64,000 nucleotides of DNA. It comes from Thalassospira lucentensis (GTDB taxonomy: Bacteria > Pseudomonadota > Alphaproteobacteria > Rhodospirillales > Thalassospiraceae). Every line of letters begins with the position of its first letter. The stretch's first letter is position 1. Of the stretch, positions 1 through 10,762 are shown piece after piece. Position numbers and translations under genes: made by a program. A model generated the notes under the pieces. It did no database searches. It saw nothing but the letters and a program-made list of their open reading frames with translations, and was not told where the DNA came from. Location of the stretch: the NCBI RefSeq assembly GCF_001613805.1, contig NZ_LPVY01000002.1, positions 186,001 through 250,000 on the forward strand, in the 5' to 3' direction.

Positions 1-330
1 CACCCGGCCCGCAGGCCCGACGCTGCAAGTAGTGGAACAGACGGCCCTGCCGGGATCGGGATGGATATCACTGCACTGGTTTCGCCTGTACGGGAAATCG
101 CGCAGAACGGTGGCGCATGGCTTGAACCCCATGATCCTGGGGGCAGTGCAGCATTTTGGGCGCAGCTTTTGGGGCAGATCCTACCTCAGGAAAACCTTTT
201 GCAACCTGCGGTCATTCAGGAATTGCATGCCAGCTATGCACGTCATTCCACACCTTACGGCTCAGAAAGCCATGTCTTTTTTTCGCCTAACGCACTAGAC
301 AACGACAGGCGAATTGACCTATATAGCTAG
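1..330 (+). CDS. Glycosyltransferase-like C-terminal fragment (partial)
   Basis: The frame is open from the first base and stops at 328-330. Around residues 27-45 it reads SPVREIAQNGGAWLEPHDP, which resembles the donor-binding end of family 4 (GT-B) glycosyltransferases, where an EI..GGA...P.DP pattern is followed by a helical tail. A helical tail of about 40 residues follows here. The first 20 residues do not look like the usual A.G.PV stretch, so the similarity covers only part of the frame. An ATG at 61 could in principle start a short independent ORF. I read it as the end of a gene that begins outside the window. Moderate to low confidence. Confidence 0.4.
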   Translation, partial: HPARRPDAASSGTDGPAGIGMDITALVSPVREIAQNGGAWLEPHDPGGSAAFWAQLLGQILPQENLLQPAVIQELHASYARHSTPYGSESHVFFSPNALDNDRRIDLYS

Positions 331-500
331 CTTCTGGCGGATCGCTGAGACTCCTATCTGACCAAAGTTCAGATATTTCTTGCAAGCAGAAGGCCTTCAA
401 ACCGGGTCAACCTGATTGTGATTAATAGGCGAAATTAACAAGCCTGACAGCGTCCCGAGTGGGAATAAATAACTGGCGGTTGATAACGGAAAAATATGCA

Positions 501-896
501 ATGACTGAGATTGTATCAAACGAAGAACCGAAACGCGCTAATCGCGCAACAGATACGGACCGTTATGTCGGTCAGCGTATTCGCGAACGTCGCATCATGC
601 TGGGTCTGTCCCAGCAGCAGATGGCCGACCTGATCGGTGTTACCTACCAGCAGGCTCACAAATACGAGCGCGGCATCAACCGCATTTCTGCCGGTCGTCT
701 TTACGAAATCTCCCAGGTCCTGGGCGTTCCTGTCAGCTACTTCTATGAAGGTCTCGACGGCAACCAGGAAACCGAACTTAATGCGCGTCAGCGCATGTGC
801 CTTGAACTGGCGCGCAACTTTGCGAGCATCAAGCACGAAAAACACCAGGAAGCGCTGAGCCAGATGGCACGCGCACTGGCCGATCAGGCTGCCTAA
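501..896 (+). CDS. XRE-family helix-turn-helix regulator
   Basis: A 131-residue DNA-binding protein. The HTH covers about residues 22-78: RIRERRIMLGLSQQQMADLI, then TYQQAHKYERGINRISAGRL, then a short helix ending VPVSYFYEGL. This is the single-domain Cro/C1-like type common in alphaproteobacteria, in the same class as rhizobial PraR. The C-terminal 45 residues are helical and may dimerise. A GTG at 459 would add 14 residues; the ATG at 501 is preferred because the added residues do not resemble the family and a GGA lies at suitable spacing. A hairpin terminator follows. Target genes cannot be told from the sequence. Confidence 0.85.
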   Translation: MTEIVSNEEPKRANRATDTDRYVGQRIRERRIMLGLSQQQMADLIGVTYQQAHKYERGINRISAGRLYEISQVLGVPVSYFYEGLDGNQETELNARQRMCLELARNFASIKHEKHQEALSQMARALADQAA

Positions 897-934
897 GCCT
901 GATCACTGCGATCTTCAGCATTGCTGCAAAAATC

Positions 935-962
935 AGGCTGCCTTCCATGGCAGCCTTTTTTT
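935..962 (+). terminator. Rho-independent terminator of the XRE gene
   Basis: Perfect 8-bp stem AGGCTGCC/GGCAGCCT with a 6-base loop, running directly into a T tract. It lies about 40 bases after the stop of the regulator gene. Confidence 0.85.
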
Positions 963-1027
963 GTGGCTGATCACAGGCACGATTTTTGTGATAGCGTCAC
1001 GGCAAGACCAAGACAGGAGCAAACCGC

Positions 1028-1666
1028 ATGACAGGCGATATCACGCAATCCGGCCTGATCGATCTGATCGACGAGCAACGCAGCAAACTTGGCTATCTGT
1101 CGATATCGGCCCTTATGGCGCTGACAAAGACCGGCAATGTCATCCTTGATCCGTTTTCAACCCTGATCAGCATCCATGCCGATATCGGGCGCGACAATAT
1201 TTTCCATCCTGCCGTCCGGCTTGATGCCACCTCCCCGGCGATCCTTGAGATTGGCAGCCGAAATACGTTTTACGCCAACACGATGATTGATGCCCAGACA
1301 GGGCCGATCACGATCGGCAATGACAATCTGTTTGGCGAAGGTTGCGTTCATGTTGCCACAAACCAGCCCGGTGCGGCGATCATCATCGGATCAGACGGCC
1401 GTTATCGCGGATCAATCCAGATTTCAGGCTTATCCGTTCTGGGTGATGGCAGCCAGATCCTTGGCAATATTATTGTCCGCGATGTGCAGCTTGGTGCAGG
1501 CGGATCATTTCGCCACCCGATTGCCGATGAACGTGGTGCGGTTTTAAAGGGGGTTGGACTGGGAAGCGAGATTATCCTTCAGACGGGTCAGGTAATTGCC
1601 GGAAACGGCACCCTCGCCCCGGAAAACGTCCGGATGCAGTCCTTCTATCATCCGGATGCAAAATAG
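1028..1666 (+). CDS. Left-handed beta-helix (hexapeptide-repeat) protein
   Basis: A 212-residue protein with loose hexapeptide periodicity (repeated I/L/V at every sixth position, for example ILEIGSRNTF, ITIGNDNLFGEG, SQILGNIIV). This is the left-handed parallel beta-helix of sugar and amino-acid acyltransferases. Transferases of this fold act as trimers with CoA donors, but the usual catalytic His is not obvious, so the enzymatic role is open; it could be a dynactin-p25-like or carbonic-anhydrase-like scaffold. AGGAG at 1015-1019 supports the ATG at 1028. The gene converges on proB and ends in a small hairpin. Confidence 0.75.
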   Translation: MTGDITQSGLIDLIDEQRSKLGYLSISALMALTKTGNVILDPFSTLISIHADIGRDNIFHPAVRLDATSPAILEIGSRNTFYANTMIDAQTGPITIGNDNLFGEGCVHVATNQPGAAIIIGSDGRYRGSIQISGLSVLGDGSQILGNIIVRDVQLGAGGSFRHPIADERGAVLKGVGLGSEIILQTGQVIAGNGTLAPENVRMQSFYHPDAK

Positions 1667-1690
1667 GGGCAGCCGATGGCTACCCCTTTG
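1666..1690 (+). terminator. Hairpin between convergent genes
   Basis: GGGGcAGCC-gat-GGCTaCCCC followed by TTTG, directly after the stop of the beta-helix gene and before the end of convergent proB. One mismatch and a short T run make it a modest candidate. Confidence 0.5.
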
Positions 1691-1712
1691 TCGCAAATCC
1701 TGTAACCGAACT

Positions 1713-3886
<2,174 letters not shown>

Positions 3887-3963
3887 TCAATCATTCCGCC
3901 CGGCCGGATCGCGATTTCGAAACAGATCGCCTCGCATCGACGGCACGGGAAATTTTCATATAA

Positions 3964-4002
3964 CACATAAAACAAGGGAGGAATGATTGCTCATTCCTCC
4001 CT
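3964..4002 (-). terminator. Terminator between rpmA and obgE
   Basis: Perfect 12-bp stem AGGGAGGAATGA/TCATTCCTCCCT with a TTGC loop (3975-4002). On the minus strand it is followed by TTGTTTTATG. It should end or attenuate rplU-rpmA transcription before obgE. Confidence 0.8.
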
Positions 4003-4041
4003 CGAAATCTTTGCTACGGATGAGCGCAGCCGACGGGAGGC

Positions 4042-4302
4042 TTACGCCTCGGCCGGAACGACACATACATAGGTACGACCCTTGAAGCCCGACTTGAACT
4101 GGACGTTGCCGCCAGCCGTCGCAAACAGGGTGTGGTCTTTGGCCAGGCCAACATTGTCGCCTGCATGGAACTTGGTGCCACGCTGACGAACGAGAATGTT
4201 ACCTGCAACAACCGTCTGGCCGCCGAATTTCTTAACGCCGAGGCGCCGACCTTCGGAGTCGCGACCGTTACGGGAGCTACCACCAGCTTTCTTATGAGCC
4301 AT
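4042..4302 (-). CDS. rpmA: 50S ribosomal protein L27
   Basis: An 86-residue ribosomal protein of the peptidyl-transferase region. The N-terminus [20 protein letters not shown] is diagnostic and needs no N-terminal processing, unlike the Firmicutes form. It ends in [13 protein letters not shown]. It lies 30 bases downstream of rplU in the same transcript, with a strong terminator behind it. Confidence 0.99.
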   Translation of the reverse strand: MAHKKAGGSSRNGRDSEGRRLGVKKFGGQTVVAGNILVRQRGTKFHAGDNVGLAKDHTLFATAGGNVQFKSGFKGRTYVCVVPAEA

Positions 4303-4332
4303 GAAACTCTCCTAAAACTGCATCCCGGCCGA

Positions 4333-4644
4333 TCAGGCCGTGATGTCCGTGATGCGCAGAACAGTCAGGTTCTGGCGATGACCATTTTTGCGACGGTAGT
4401 TGTGCCGGCGCTTTTTCTTGAAAACGATCACCTTGTCGCCCTTGGTCTGTTCGAGAACTTCTGCATTAACAAAAGCCCCTTTGACCAACGGAGCACCAAC
4501 CTTCGGCGCACCGTCGCCAGCAACCATGAGAACTTCTTCAAGTTTCACGGTATCACCGGCCTGGGCAGCGATCTTTTCGACTTTGATAACGTCGTTGGCA
4601 GCAACTTTATACTGTTTGCCGCCAGTTTTGATGATTGCATACAT
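4333..4644 (-). CDS. rplU: 50S ribosomal protein L21
   Basis: A 103-residue ribosomal protein that binds 23S rRNA, starting [14 protein letters not shown]. An in-frame start at 4680 would add 12 residues not found in the family, so the ATG at 4644 is used; an AGGAAC lies at good spacing before it. It contains the typical basic stretch [16 protein letters not shown]. First gene of the rplU-rpmA unit, driven by a good promoter about 90 bases upstream. Confidence 0.98.
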   Translation of the reverse strand: MYAIIKTGGKQYKVAANDVIKVEKIAAQAGDTVKLEEVLMVAGDGAPKVGAPLVKGAFVNAEVLEQTKGDKVIVFKKKRRHNYRRKNGHRQNLTVLRITDITA

Positions 4645-4734
4645 CGATATAGTTCCTGAAAAATCATTCTGGAAACGCACACGCGCGCTTCGGTGTCGCT
4701 GCTAACTGAAACCGAACCGCTGCGAGAGACGGGT

Positions 4735-4763
4735 GAAATACCTTTTTCGCCCACCAGAGTCAA
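4735..4763 (-). promoter_or_regulatory. Promoter of rplU-rpmA
   Basis: On the minus strand TTGACT (4758-4763) and TATTTC (4735-4740) are separated by exactly 17 bases. Transcription would start near 4728 and give a leader of about 85 bases before rplU. The rest of 4645-5005 holds no convincing gene; a GGGAAAA-TACG-TTTTCCC hairpin sits at 4931-4948 ahead of the tRNA gene. Confidence 0.6.
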
Positions 4764-5005
4764 CCGCAAAGCGCACCGTTTCCGGGCTTTGGCCATGGCA
4801 GGGACGCATGGCAGACCTTTGGCGCAGACCGGATCGGCAACAGGGCGCATCCCAAATTGGCAAAGCCAGATCGCGTCCCTCGCAAACCAGGGCTGCCAAC
4901 AGAACCGGGAACATTGATAAAAGAGTTCGGGGAAAATACGTTTTCCCTCTTGCATTCTGGCTTAAGGATCGTTAAACAGCGCCTCGAACGCCAGACCACA
5001 CATGC

Positions 5006-5095
<90 letters not shown>

Positions 5096-5550
5096 TTCTC
5101 AAACGTTCATAGCCAATTACACGTATCAAAAAAACGTGCAATCTCGTGGCATTTTCAACATCGAAGATATACGCACCCAAGAAACCAATGCTTTAGAGAT
5201 AGAGTATTGGCTAAAAGCATTCTAACACACCCGCGCGCAACGTGAGCCAATCGTGTTTATGACACGCCACAAGCGCACGCCTTTCTTGTCTGACCTCATC
5301 GAATTCTTTCAGCCGTCGCCATTAAACATCAATGTTAAATTAATTTTTACATAAAAGCTAAAATTCCCTATTACTTAGACTCTAGGAAGCAGCATTCTAG
5401 TCTCACTTCCCCTTATTCATAGATTGAAATCGCCTCGCAAGAGCCTATCAGCACAACCAAGATCAGGAACAACAGGGATGACATCCCGAAAATCAAGCCA
5501 CTCATAAAAAATAAAATCTTTAAATATTTAGAAAAATTAAAGCAAATAAA
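5096..5550. other. AT-rich spacer after tRNA-Ser
   Basis: No supported gene. The DNA turns strikingly AT-rich after about 5320 and stays so into the next gene. A small CGTGT-ttatg-ACACG inverted repeat lies at 5252-5266. I looked for a repeated copy of the tRNA 3' end as an attachment site up to 7130 and saw none, and no integrase gene. Confidence 0.6.
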
Positions 5551-7071
5551 ATGATAAAATTCATCAAAATAAAAGAAAATGAATTCAAATATCTATATTA
5601 CATAATTCCATTGATAACATTTTCAATATTACATGCATACAGACCATTTTATCTTGGATTAATACATGACGATTGGAGTATATTTGTAATACCCAACCAA
5701 ATGACATCTAAAGAATTATTAGAATACTCAATATCTCAATTCTCGGATAGACCTGGAATTGGATTAGCATACTATACTATATGTTTTCTATGGAATGGAA
5801 GTATCCCCATTCTAGTTTTCATAACATCAATCTTCGTGGCGATATCAGCGATTTTACTATATTTAGTCTTGAGAAAAATTGAAATATTACTTGGAAACCG
5901 AAGCTTCTCTGCCGAAATAGCCACCACAGCCTGGATCGCATTCCCTTGGGGCCTTGGATATTCTGTCTGGAATTCAGGCGCCGTAACGTTGCTTTGCCTA
6001 ATCTTATTCCTTGCTCATGTCCTGATGACCTTCAGTTATGTTGATTCAGGAAAGAAATGGCATCTCACAGCCAGTATTGCTTTTCTTTGTTCCTCCTTCC
6101 TGACTTATGAAGCATTTTACTTGGGCTTCATACCAGTATCGGCACTTCTCATCATTTTATACAAACAAAATAGAAAAAGTATAGAAAGAATACTGATCTC
6201 ATTAATGTCATCAACGCTTATCCAGATATCCGTCATAGTACTTTCTCTGCAATCCACACCAAAAGAAGTAGGCATCAATATCCTACTACTGGCAGGAAAT
6301 TTCCTGTACAAACTGCCGATAGCAATACTTCAACCTTTTGGACAGCTCTGGCCAATTATTGCAGTTGTTCTATGCATATTTCTATATTATGCGGCAAAAG
6401 CAACTAGAAACATAGAAAATGAGAAAATGCAGATTTACTGTTTGTATTTCATCGCCTGCATTTTTGGGATAGCAGTTAGCACCACTCCTTTTTCATTAGC
6501 TCATTATGTAATACAAGGATTAGGGGTTTTCTCCAGAACAACGATGGCCGTCAACATATGGATAGCAATACTAGTTACAGTTTGCTTGTCCCTTCTAAAG
6601 CGACATTCGTCTTCAGCCCTGAAAGGCAACATTGCGATAGGCTCCTTGATTATCGTCTTTATTGGAACATCGACATGGCACATCCAGAACTGGCACCGCT
6701 CCTGGGTTCGTCAGCAAGAAATATTGGCTTCGTTTTCTGCCGAATTACTAAACAGGATTCCTCCAGGCGGACTTCTGGTATTGGACGAACCAACCCGAAT
6801 AGGGGGCGTAGAAGTTTTTGATGCGCCGTGGGATATAATGTCCGCCGTCTACTCGAAGACTGAAATCACAGGTAATTTAACCAACAACAAAAGACCGACC
6901 ATCTACCCATTTTATTCTGATGTACCAATGATTTGGGACGGAGAAGATACTTTGGAGGCAAGGCCGGGAATGCCGGTGCAAGCAACCAGCGTATGGATGT
7001 TTTCACCAACGTCGGGGAAACTACGCCAGATAGAGGAAGCAGGTAAACTTAGCCCTTCTTTCCTAAATTAG
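5551..7071 (+). CDS. Polytopic membrane protein, GT-C glycosyltransferase-like
   Basis: A 506-residue protein with about ten hydrophobic segments and a soluble C-terminal part of about 110 residues. A HDD motif (residues 39-41, in LGLIHDDWSIF) lies in the first loop after the first membrane segment. That is where GT-C enzymes, which use polyprenyl-phosphate sugars, carry their acidic catalytic pair. Function as a surface-polysaccharide or O-antigen modifying transferase is an inference. Base use is unlike the flanks: 5581-5640 has 13 G/C in 60 bases, and codons are A/T-ending in the first half. The position beside tRNA-Ser suggests acquisition. No partner genes (gtrA, gtrB) are adjacent. Confidence 0.65.
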   Translation: MIKFIKIKENEFKYLYYIIPLITFSILHAYRPFYLGLIHDDWSIFVIPNQMTSKELLEYSISQFSDRPGIGLAYYTICFLWNGSIPILVFITSIFVAISAILLYLVLRKIEILLGNRSFSAEIATTAWIAFPWGLGYSVWNSGAVTLLCLILFLAHVLMTFSYVDSGKKWHLTASIAFLCSSFLTYEAFYLGFIPVSALLIILYKQNRKSIERILISLMSSTLIQISVIVLSLQSTPKEVGINILLLAGNFLYKLPIAILQPFGQLWPIIAVVLCIFLYYAAKATRNIENEKMQIYCLYFIACIFGIAVSTTPFSLAHYVIQGLGVFSRTTMAVNIWIAILVTVCLSLLKRHSSSALKGNIAIGSLIIVFIGTSTWHIQNWHRSWVRQQEILASFSAELLNRIPPGGLLVLDEPTRIGGVEVFDAPWDIMSAVYSKTEITGNLTNNKRPTIYPFYSDVPMIWDGEDTLEARPGMPVQATSVWMFSPTSGKLRQIEEAGKLSPSFLN

Positions 7072-7129
7072 ACATTCACCCCTATCCTTAGCACATTGAG
7101 CATAGCTCGACAAATATCCTTAAGTCATT

Positions 7130-7561
7130 TCAACGGCACGGAATAAACTTCTCGAAGACCGCCAAAGTCTCCTCACTCACATGATGCTCGATCCCTTCGG
7201 CATCAAATTCCGCGATAGCGGGATCGACGCCCAGTGCGATCAGGAAATTATAGACAATCTCGTGGCGTTTGCGACATTTCTCGGCGAGCTCCTTACCCCG
7301 ATCAGTCAGAAAAATCGAGCGGTATGGGCGTGATGTGACAAAGCCGTCACGTTCCAAACGCTTGATCGTATTATTGACCGTGGCGGCCGTCACGCCGAAG
7401 CGTTCGGCAAGGGCCACGGATCGCGCTTCGCCCTCTTCCTCGATCAGGTCGGCGATCATTTCAACGTAATCCTCAGTTACTTCGCGCGCATGGGCGTCGC
7501 GCAATTGCGCGAAAACTTCGGCCTTGTTGTGTCGCAGATGACGCGCAGTCGGATCGCCCAT
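7130..7561 (-). CDS. mntR: Manganese-responsive repressor, DtxR/MntR family
   Basis: A 143-residue metal-dependent repressor. A winged helix (about residues 30-95: DYVEMIADLIEEEGEARSVALA, VTAATVNNTIKRLERDGFV, LTDRGKELA) is followed by a metal-binding and dimerisation helix region (KRHEIVYNFLIALGV, EGIEHHVSEETLAVFEKF). The E.IEHH signature matches the metal ligands of MntR. There is no C-terminal SH3 domain, as in MntR rather than DtxR. It is divergent from the metal ABC operon across a 142-base gap with two overlapping inverted repeats, so it very likely represses that operon when manganese is plentiful. Confidence 0.92.
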   Translation of the reverse strand: MGDPTARHLRHNKAEVFAQLRDAHAREVTEDYVEMIADLIEEEGEARSVALAERFGVTAATVNNTIKRLERDGFVTSRPYRSIFLTDRGKELAEKCRKRHEIVYNFLIALGVDPAIAEFDAEGIEHHVSEETLAVFEKFIPCR

Positions 7562-7616
7562 TCATAACTCCTTTAAAATCCCCAGGGTCTTCATATCAAC
7601 ATAGCGTGAAAAAATC

Positions 7617-7643
7617 AATTTAGCCTTGACTAACTTTAAAAGT
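7617..7643. promoter_or_regulatory. Candidate MntR operator
   Basis: Two overlapping dyads lie between mntR and mntA: AATTTAG-ccttga-CTAACTT (7617-7636, one mismatch) and ACTTT-a-AAAGT (7633-7643, perfect). They are the only clear symmetric elements in the gap and lie about 60-85 bases before the mntA start. Confidence 0.55.
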
Positions 7644-7703
7644 CCGCACATAAATAGGGGGTATTAGCAGACTGATTTTAACTTGCATTACAGGATCCCC
7701 CAC

Positions 7704-8678
7704 ATGTCGCTTCGCCGCATCACCCGGAATTTCGGTTTTGCCCTCGCTGCCATCTGTAGCTTTGTTGCCGCCTCAGTGACAGATGCGTCGGCCAAACCGA
7801 TTGATGTTGTCGCCACAACTTCGATGATCGCGGATGCAGCTCGCCAGGTTGCAGGCGACCGCGCCAAGGTCACAGCCCTGATGGGTCCCGGGGTTGATCC
7901 ACATTCCTATCGCCAGACACGCAGCGACATTGCCGCCATGGCACGCGCCGATCTGGTTTTGTGGCATGGCCTTTATCTTGAAGCACAGCTTGAGGAATTC
8001 TTCCTTGATCTGGAAAAGCGCCGCAATGTCGTTGCCGTCGGTGAAGCGATTGATAAATCGAAACTTCTGAGTCACGCCGAATATAAAGGTCGTTATGACC
8101 CGCATGTCTGGATGGATCCGAAATTGTGGGAGACCGTGGTTCTGGCCGTACGTGACGCGCTGATCAAGACTGATCCGGAGGGCGAGGCCACCTATCGCGC
8201 CAATGCCGACAAGCATATTGCCGATATCGAAAAGCTGATTACCTACATGCAATCGGTCACAAAAACCGTGCCGGAAAAAAGCCGTGTGCTTTTGACCGCG
8301 CATGACGCGTTCAACTATTTCGGACGCGGTTATGATTTTGAGGTTATGGGCATTCAGGGCATTTCAACGGAATCCGAAGCCGGTCTGCGCCGGGTCGAGG
8401 AACTGGTCGACACCATAGTTGATCGCAACATCGCCGCGGTCTTTGTTGAAAGTTCCGTGCCGGAGCGTAATGTACGTGCCCTGATAGAGGGTGCTGCCGC
8501 GCGCGGCCAGAAAGTTGAAATCGGCGGCACCCTGTTTTCCGATGCCATGGGAGAACCGGGAACCTATGAAGGCACCTATATCGGCATGATCGACCATAAT
8601 GCGACCCTGATTACCCGTGCGCTTGGCGGCGATGCCCCAGCCACCGGGATGCAGGGCAAACTGGCCGCTGGCTCCTGA
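7704..8678 (+). CDS. mntA: Manganese/zinc ABC transporter, substrate-binding protein
   Basis: Periplasmic cluster A-I metal-binding protein, 324 residues with a signal peptide ending near ASVTDASA. The four metal ligands of the TroA/MntA group can be placed: H67 (DPHSY), H133 (DPHVW), H200 (TAHDAF) and D280 (LFSDAMG). There is no long His-rich loop as in ZnuA, which with MntR next door favours manganese or iron over zinc. An upstream TTG at 7683 would extend the frame by seven residues; AGGA at 7692-7695 supports the ATG at 7704. First gene of a four-gene operon. Confidence 0.92.
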   Translation: MSLRRITRNFGFALAAICSFVAASVTDASAKPIDVVATTSMIADAARQVAGDRAKVTALMGPGVDPHSYRQTRSDIAAMARADLVLWHGLYLEAQLEEFFLDLEKRRNVVAVGEAIDKSKLLSHAEYKGRYDPHVWMDPKLWETVVLAVRDALIKTDPEGEATYRANADKHIADIEKLITYMQSVTKTVPEKSRVLLTAHDAFNYFGRGYDFEVMGIQGISTESEAGLRRVEELVDTIVDRNIAAVFVESSVPERNVRALIEGAAARGQKVEIGGTLFSDAMGEPGTYEGTYIGMIDHNATLITRALGGDAPATGMQGKLAAGS

Positions 8679-8701
8679 GCCGCGCCACCGAAGGAACTGT
8701 C

Positions 8702-9502
8702 ATGAGCAACGCAGAACTGATTGCAGAAGCCGGAAAGATCGTTGATGTCGCCGCCAAGGACGCACCACTGACGGTGCGTGGCCTTACGGTATCCTATGGC
8801 AACAAACCGGCGATTTTTTCCGTCGATGCCTCTATCCCGGCGGGTTCCATGACTGCGATTATCGGGCCGAACGGGGCGGGTAAGTCGACCTTTCTCAAAG
8901 GGACGCTTGGCGTTATCCCCCGACTGTCTGGCGAAATCCGTATTTTCGGCAAACCATTTCACGAGGCACGCGACCGGGTGGCCTATGTCCCCCAACGCGC
9001 CAGTGTGGACTGGGACTTTCCCGCCCGCGTCATCGATGTTGTCCTGATGGGGCTTTATGGCTCGGTCGGGCTGTTTCGGTTCTGGCGCGCACGCCACCGC
9101 GAACAGGCCATGGAATGTCTTGATCGCGTCGGCATGGCCGATTTCGCCACCCGGCAGATCGGGCAGCTTTCTGGTGGTCAGCAGCAACGCGTCTTCCTTG
9201 CGCGGGCACTGGCACAGAATGCCGAATTTTACCTGCTGGACGAACCCTTTGCCGGGGTCGATGCCGCAACCGAACGCGCCATTGTCGCCGTGCTGAAGGA
9301 TCTCAAATCCGAAGGCCGAACCGTTGTTTGCGTGCATCATGACCTTTCGACCGTTGCCGAGTATTTTGACCGAGTGCTTCTGATCAATGTGCGCCGTATC
9401 GCCGAAGGCCCGGTCGACACTACCTTTACCGCCGCCAATTTGCAGGAAACCTATGGCGGGCGACTGGCGACCACGCATATCGATGAATTGCGTCTTGCCT
9501 GA
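8702..9502 (+). CDS. mntB: Manganese ABC transporter, ATP-binding protein
   Basis: A 266-residue ATPase powering metal import at the inner membrane. Walker [10 protein letters not shown], signature LSGGQQQR, Walker [10 protein letters not shown] and the switch His in VCVHHDLS are all present. The N-terminus carries about 20 extra residues before the ABC core begins at [16 protein letters not shown] just before the ATG supports the start. It lies 23 bases after mntA. Confidence 0.95.
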   Translation: MSNAELIAEAGKIVDVAAKDAPLTVRGLTVSYGNKPAIFSVDASIPAGSMTAIIGPNGAGKSTFLKGTLGVIPRLSGEIRIFGKPFHEARDRVAYVPQRASVDWDFPARVIDVVLMGLYGSVGLFRFWRARHREQAMECLDRVGMADFATRQIGQLSGGQQQRVFLARALAQNAEFYLLDEPFAGVDAATERAIVAVLKDLKSEGRTVVCVHHDLSTVAEYFDRVLLINVRRIAEGPVDTTFTAANLQETYGGRLATTHIDELRLA

Positions 9503-9541
9503 TCACATGCCCGTCCCGGCAAAGCCATCGGAACCCTTAAG

Positions 9542-10762
9542 ATGAGTTTTCTTGATTACTTCATAAGCGCCCTGTTCCTGCAGGCCGGATATAACAGCGC
9601 CCTTGTCGCGATTGGTGCCGGGTTGCTTGGCCTTGCCGGGGGTGGCGCCGGTGCGTTCATTTTCCTGCGCAAACGCGCCCTTGTTTCCGATGCGATCAGT
9701 CACGCCACCCTGCCCGGTGTCGGCATTGCATTCATGTTGATGGTGGCCCTTGGCGGGGATGGGCGCTGGTTGCCCGGCCTGATCATCGGATCGGCCATTT
9801 CATCAGGCATCGGTCTTTTGATGGTCGAATGGATCACGCGTCAAACCCGCCTGACCGAGGATGCCGCAATCGGGGCGGTTCTGTCGGTGTTTTTCGGGCT
9901 TGGCATTGTTCTTCTGACGATTATTCAAACCATGTCGTCGGGACGTCAGGCCGGGCTTGAAAACTTCCTGCTGGGCTCGACCGCCGGCATGCTGATCAGC
10001 GAGGCGACCACAATCGCCATCGCCGGAGCCCTTGCCACCGCCTTTGTTTTCATGCTGCGCCGTCCGATGACGCTGGTGGCGTTTGATCCGGAATATGCTG
10101 CAACAACCGGCATCAATGTCCGTCACATTGATCTGGCCATGATGGGGCTGGCGCTGATTGTCACCGTGATCGGGCTCAAGATTGTCGGTCTGATCCTGAT
10201 TGTTGCCCTGCTGATCATTCCGCCAGTCACGGCACGGTTCTGGACCAATCAGGTCGGACCGATGATCGGCATCGCAGCCGCCATTGGCGGGCTTTCGGGT
10301 TATGTCGGTGCGGTGCTGTCGGCGGCTGTGACATCCCTTCCGACCGGCCCGATCATTGTTCTGGTGGCTTTCGGGTTCTTTGTCATCTCTGCCCTGTTTT
10401 CACCGCTTCGTGGCGGTCTGGCATCGGCCTTGCGTCATTGGCGGTTCCAGCGACGCGTGCACCGTCGGCAGGGGCTTCTGGCACTGGCACGGCGCGAACC
10501 GATCTATGACGGATTTACCCTTCGCATCCTTCGTCATTCGGGCATGATCCGGCGTGACGGTGTGGCGACATTGCGCGGTAAAACCGCATCGCAAAAAGCC
10601 GCCCGGGACGAAGCGCGCTGGGCGATGGCGCGGCGCATCCTGCCCGATGATTCCGCCATTGAACGTTATGACGGACTGACCCCGATCGAAGACATGATGA
10701 CGCCCGACCAGATCGATGAAATCGACCGCGTGATTGCCGAACAGACCGGAGCCCCCGCATGA
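9542..10762 (+). CDS. mntC: Manganese ABC transporter permease with C-terminal extension
   Basis: Inner-membrane permease of the ABC-3 family, 406 residues. About eight hydrophobic helices fill residues 1-285 (for example FLRKRALVSDAISHATLPG, the family motif). A soluble basic domain of about 115 residues follows (from RHWRFQRRVHRRQ), with LRILRHSGMIRRDGVATLRG and PIEDMMTPDQIDEIDRVI. Plain permeases of this family end near residue 285. The extension resembles a worn winged-helix/DtxR C-terminal unit, as in permease-repressor fusions such as chlamydial YtgCR. Its stop overlaps the next start by ATGA. Confidence 0.9.
   Translation: MSFLDYFISALFLQAGYNSALVAIGAGLLGLAGGGAGAFIFLRKRALVSDAISHATLPGVGIAFMLMVALGGDGRWLPGLIIGSAISSGIGLLMVEWITRQTRLTEDAAIGAVLSVFFGLGIVLLTIIQTMSSGRQAGLENFLLGSTAGMLISEATTIAIAGALATAFVFMLRRPMTLVAFDPEYAATTGINVRHIDLAMMGLALIVTVIGLKIVGLILIVALLIIPPVTARFWTNQVGPMIGIAAAIGGLSGYVGAVLSAAVTSLPTGPIIVLVAFGFFVISALFSPLRGGLASALRHWRFQRRVHRRQGLLALARREPIYDGFTLRILRHSGMIRRDGVATLRGKTASQKAARDEARWAMARRILPDDSAIERYDGLTPIEDMMTPDQIDEIDRVIAEQTGAPA

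Noticed and set aside
4681-5005. Several small frames between rplU and tRNA-Ser
   Set aside because: Mutually overlapping, no ribosome sites or motifs; the region is better explained by the rplU promoter.
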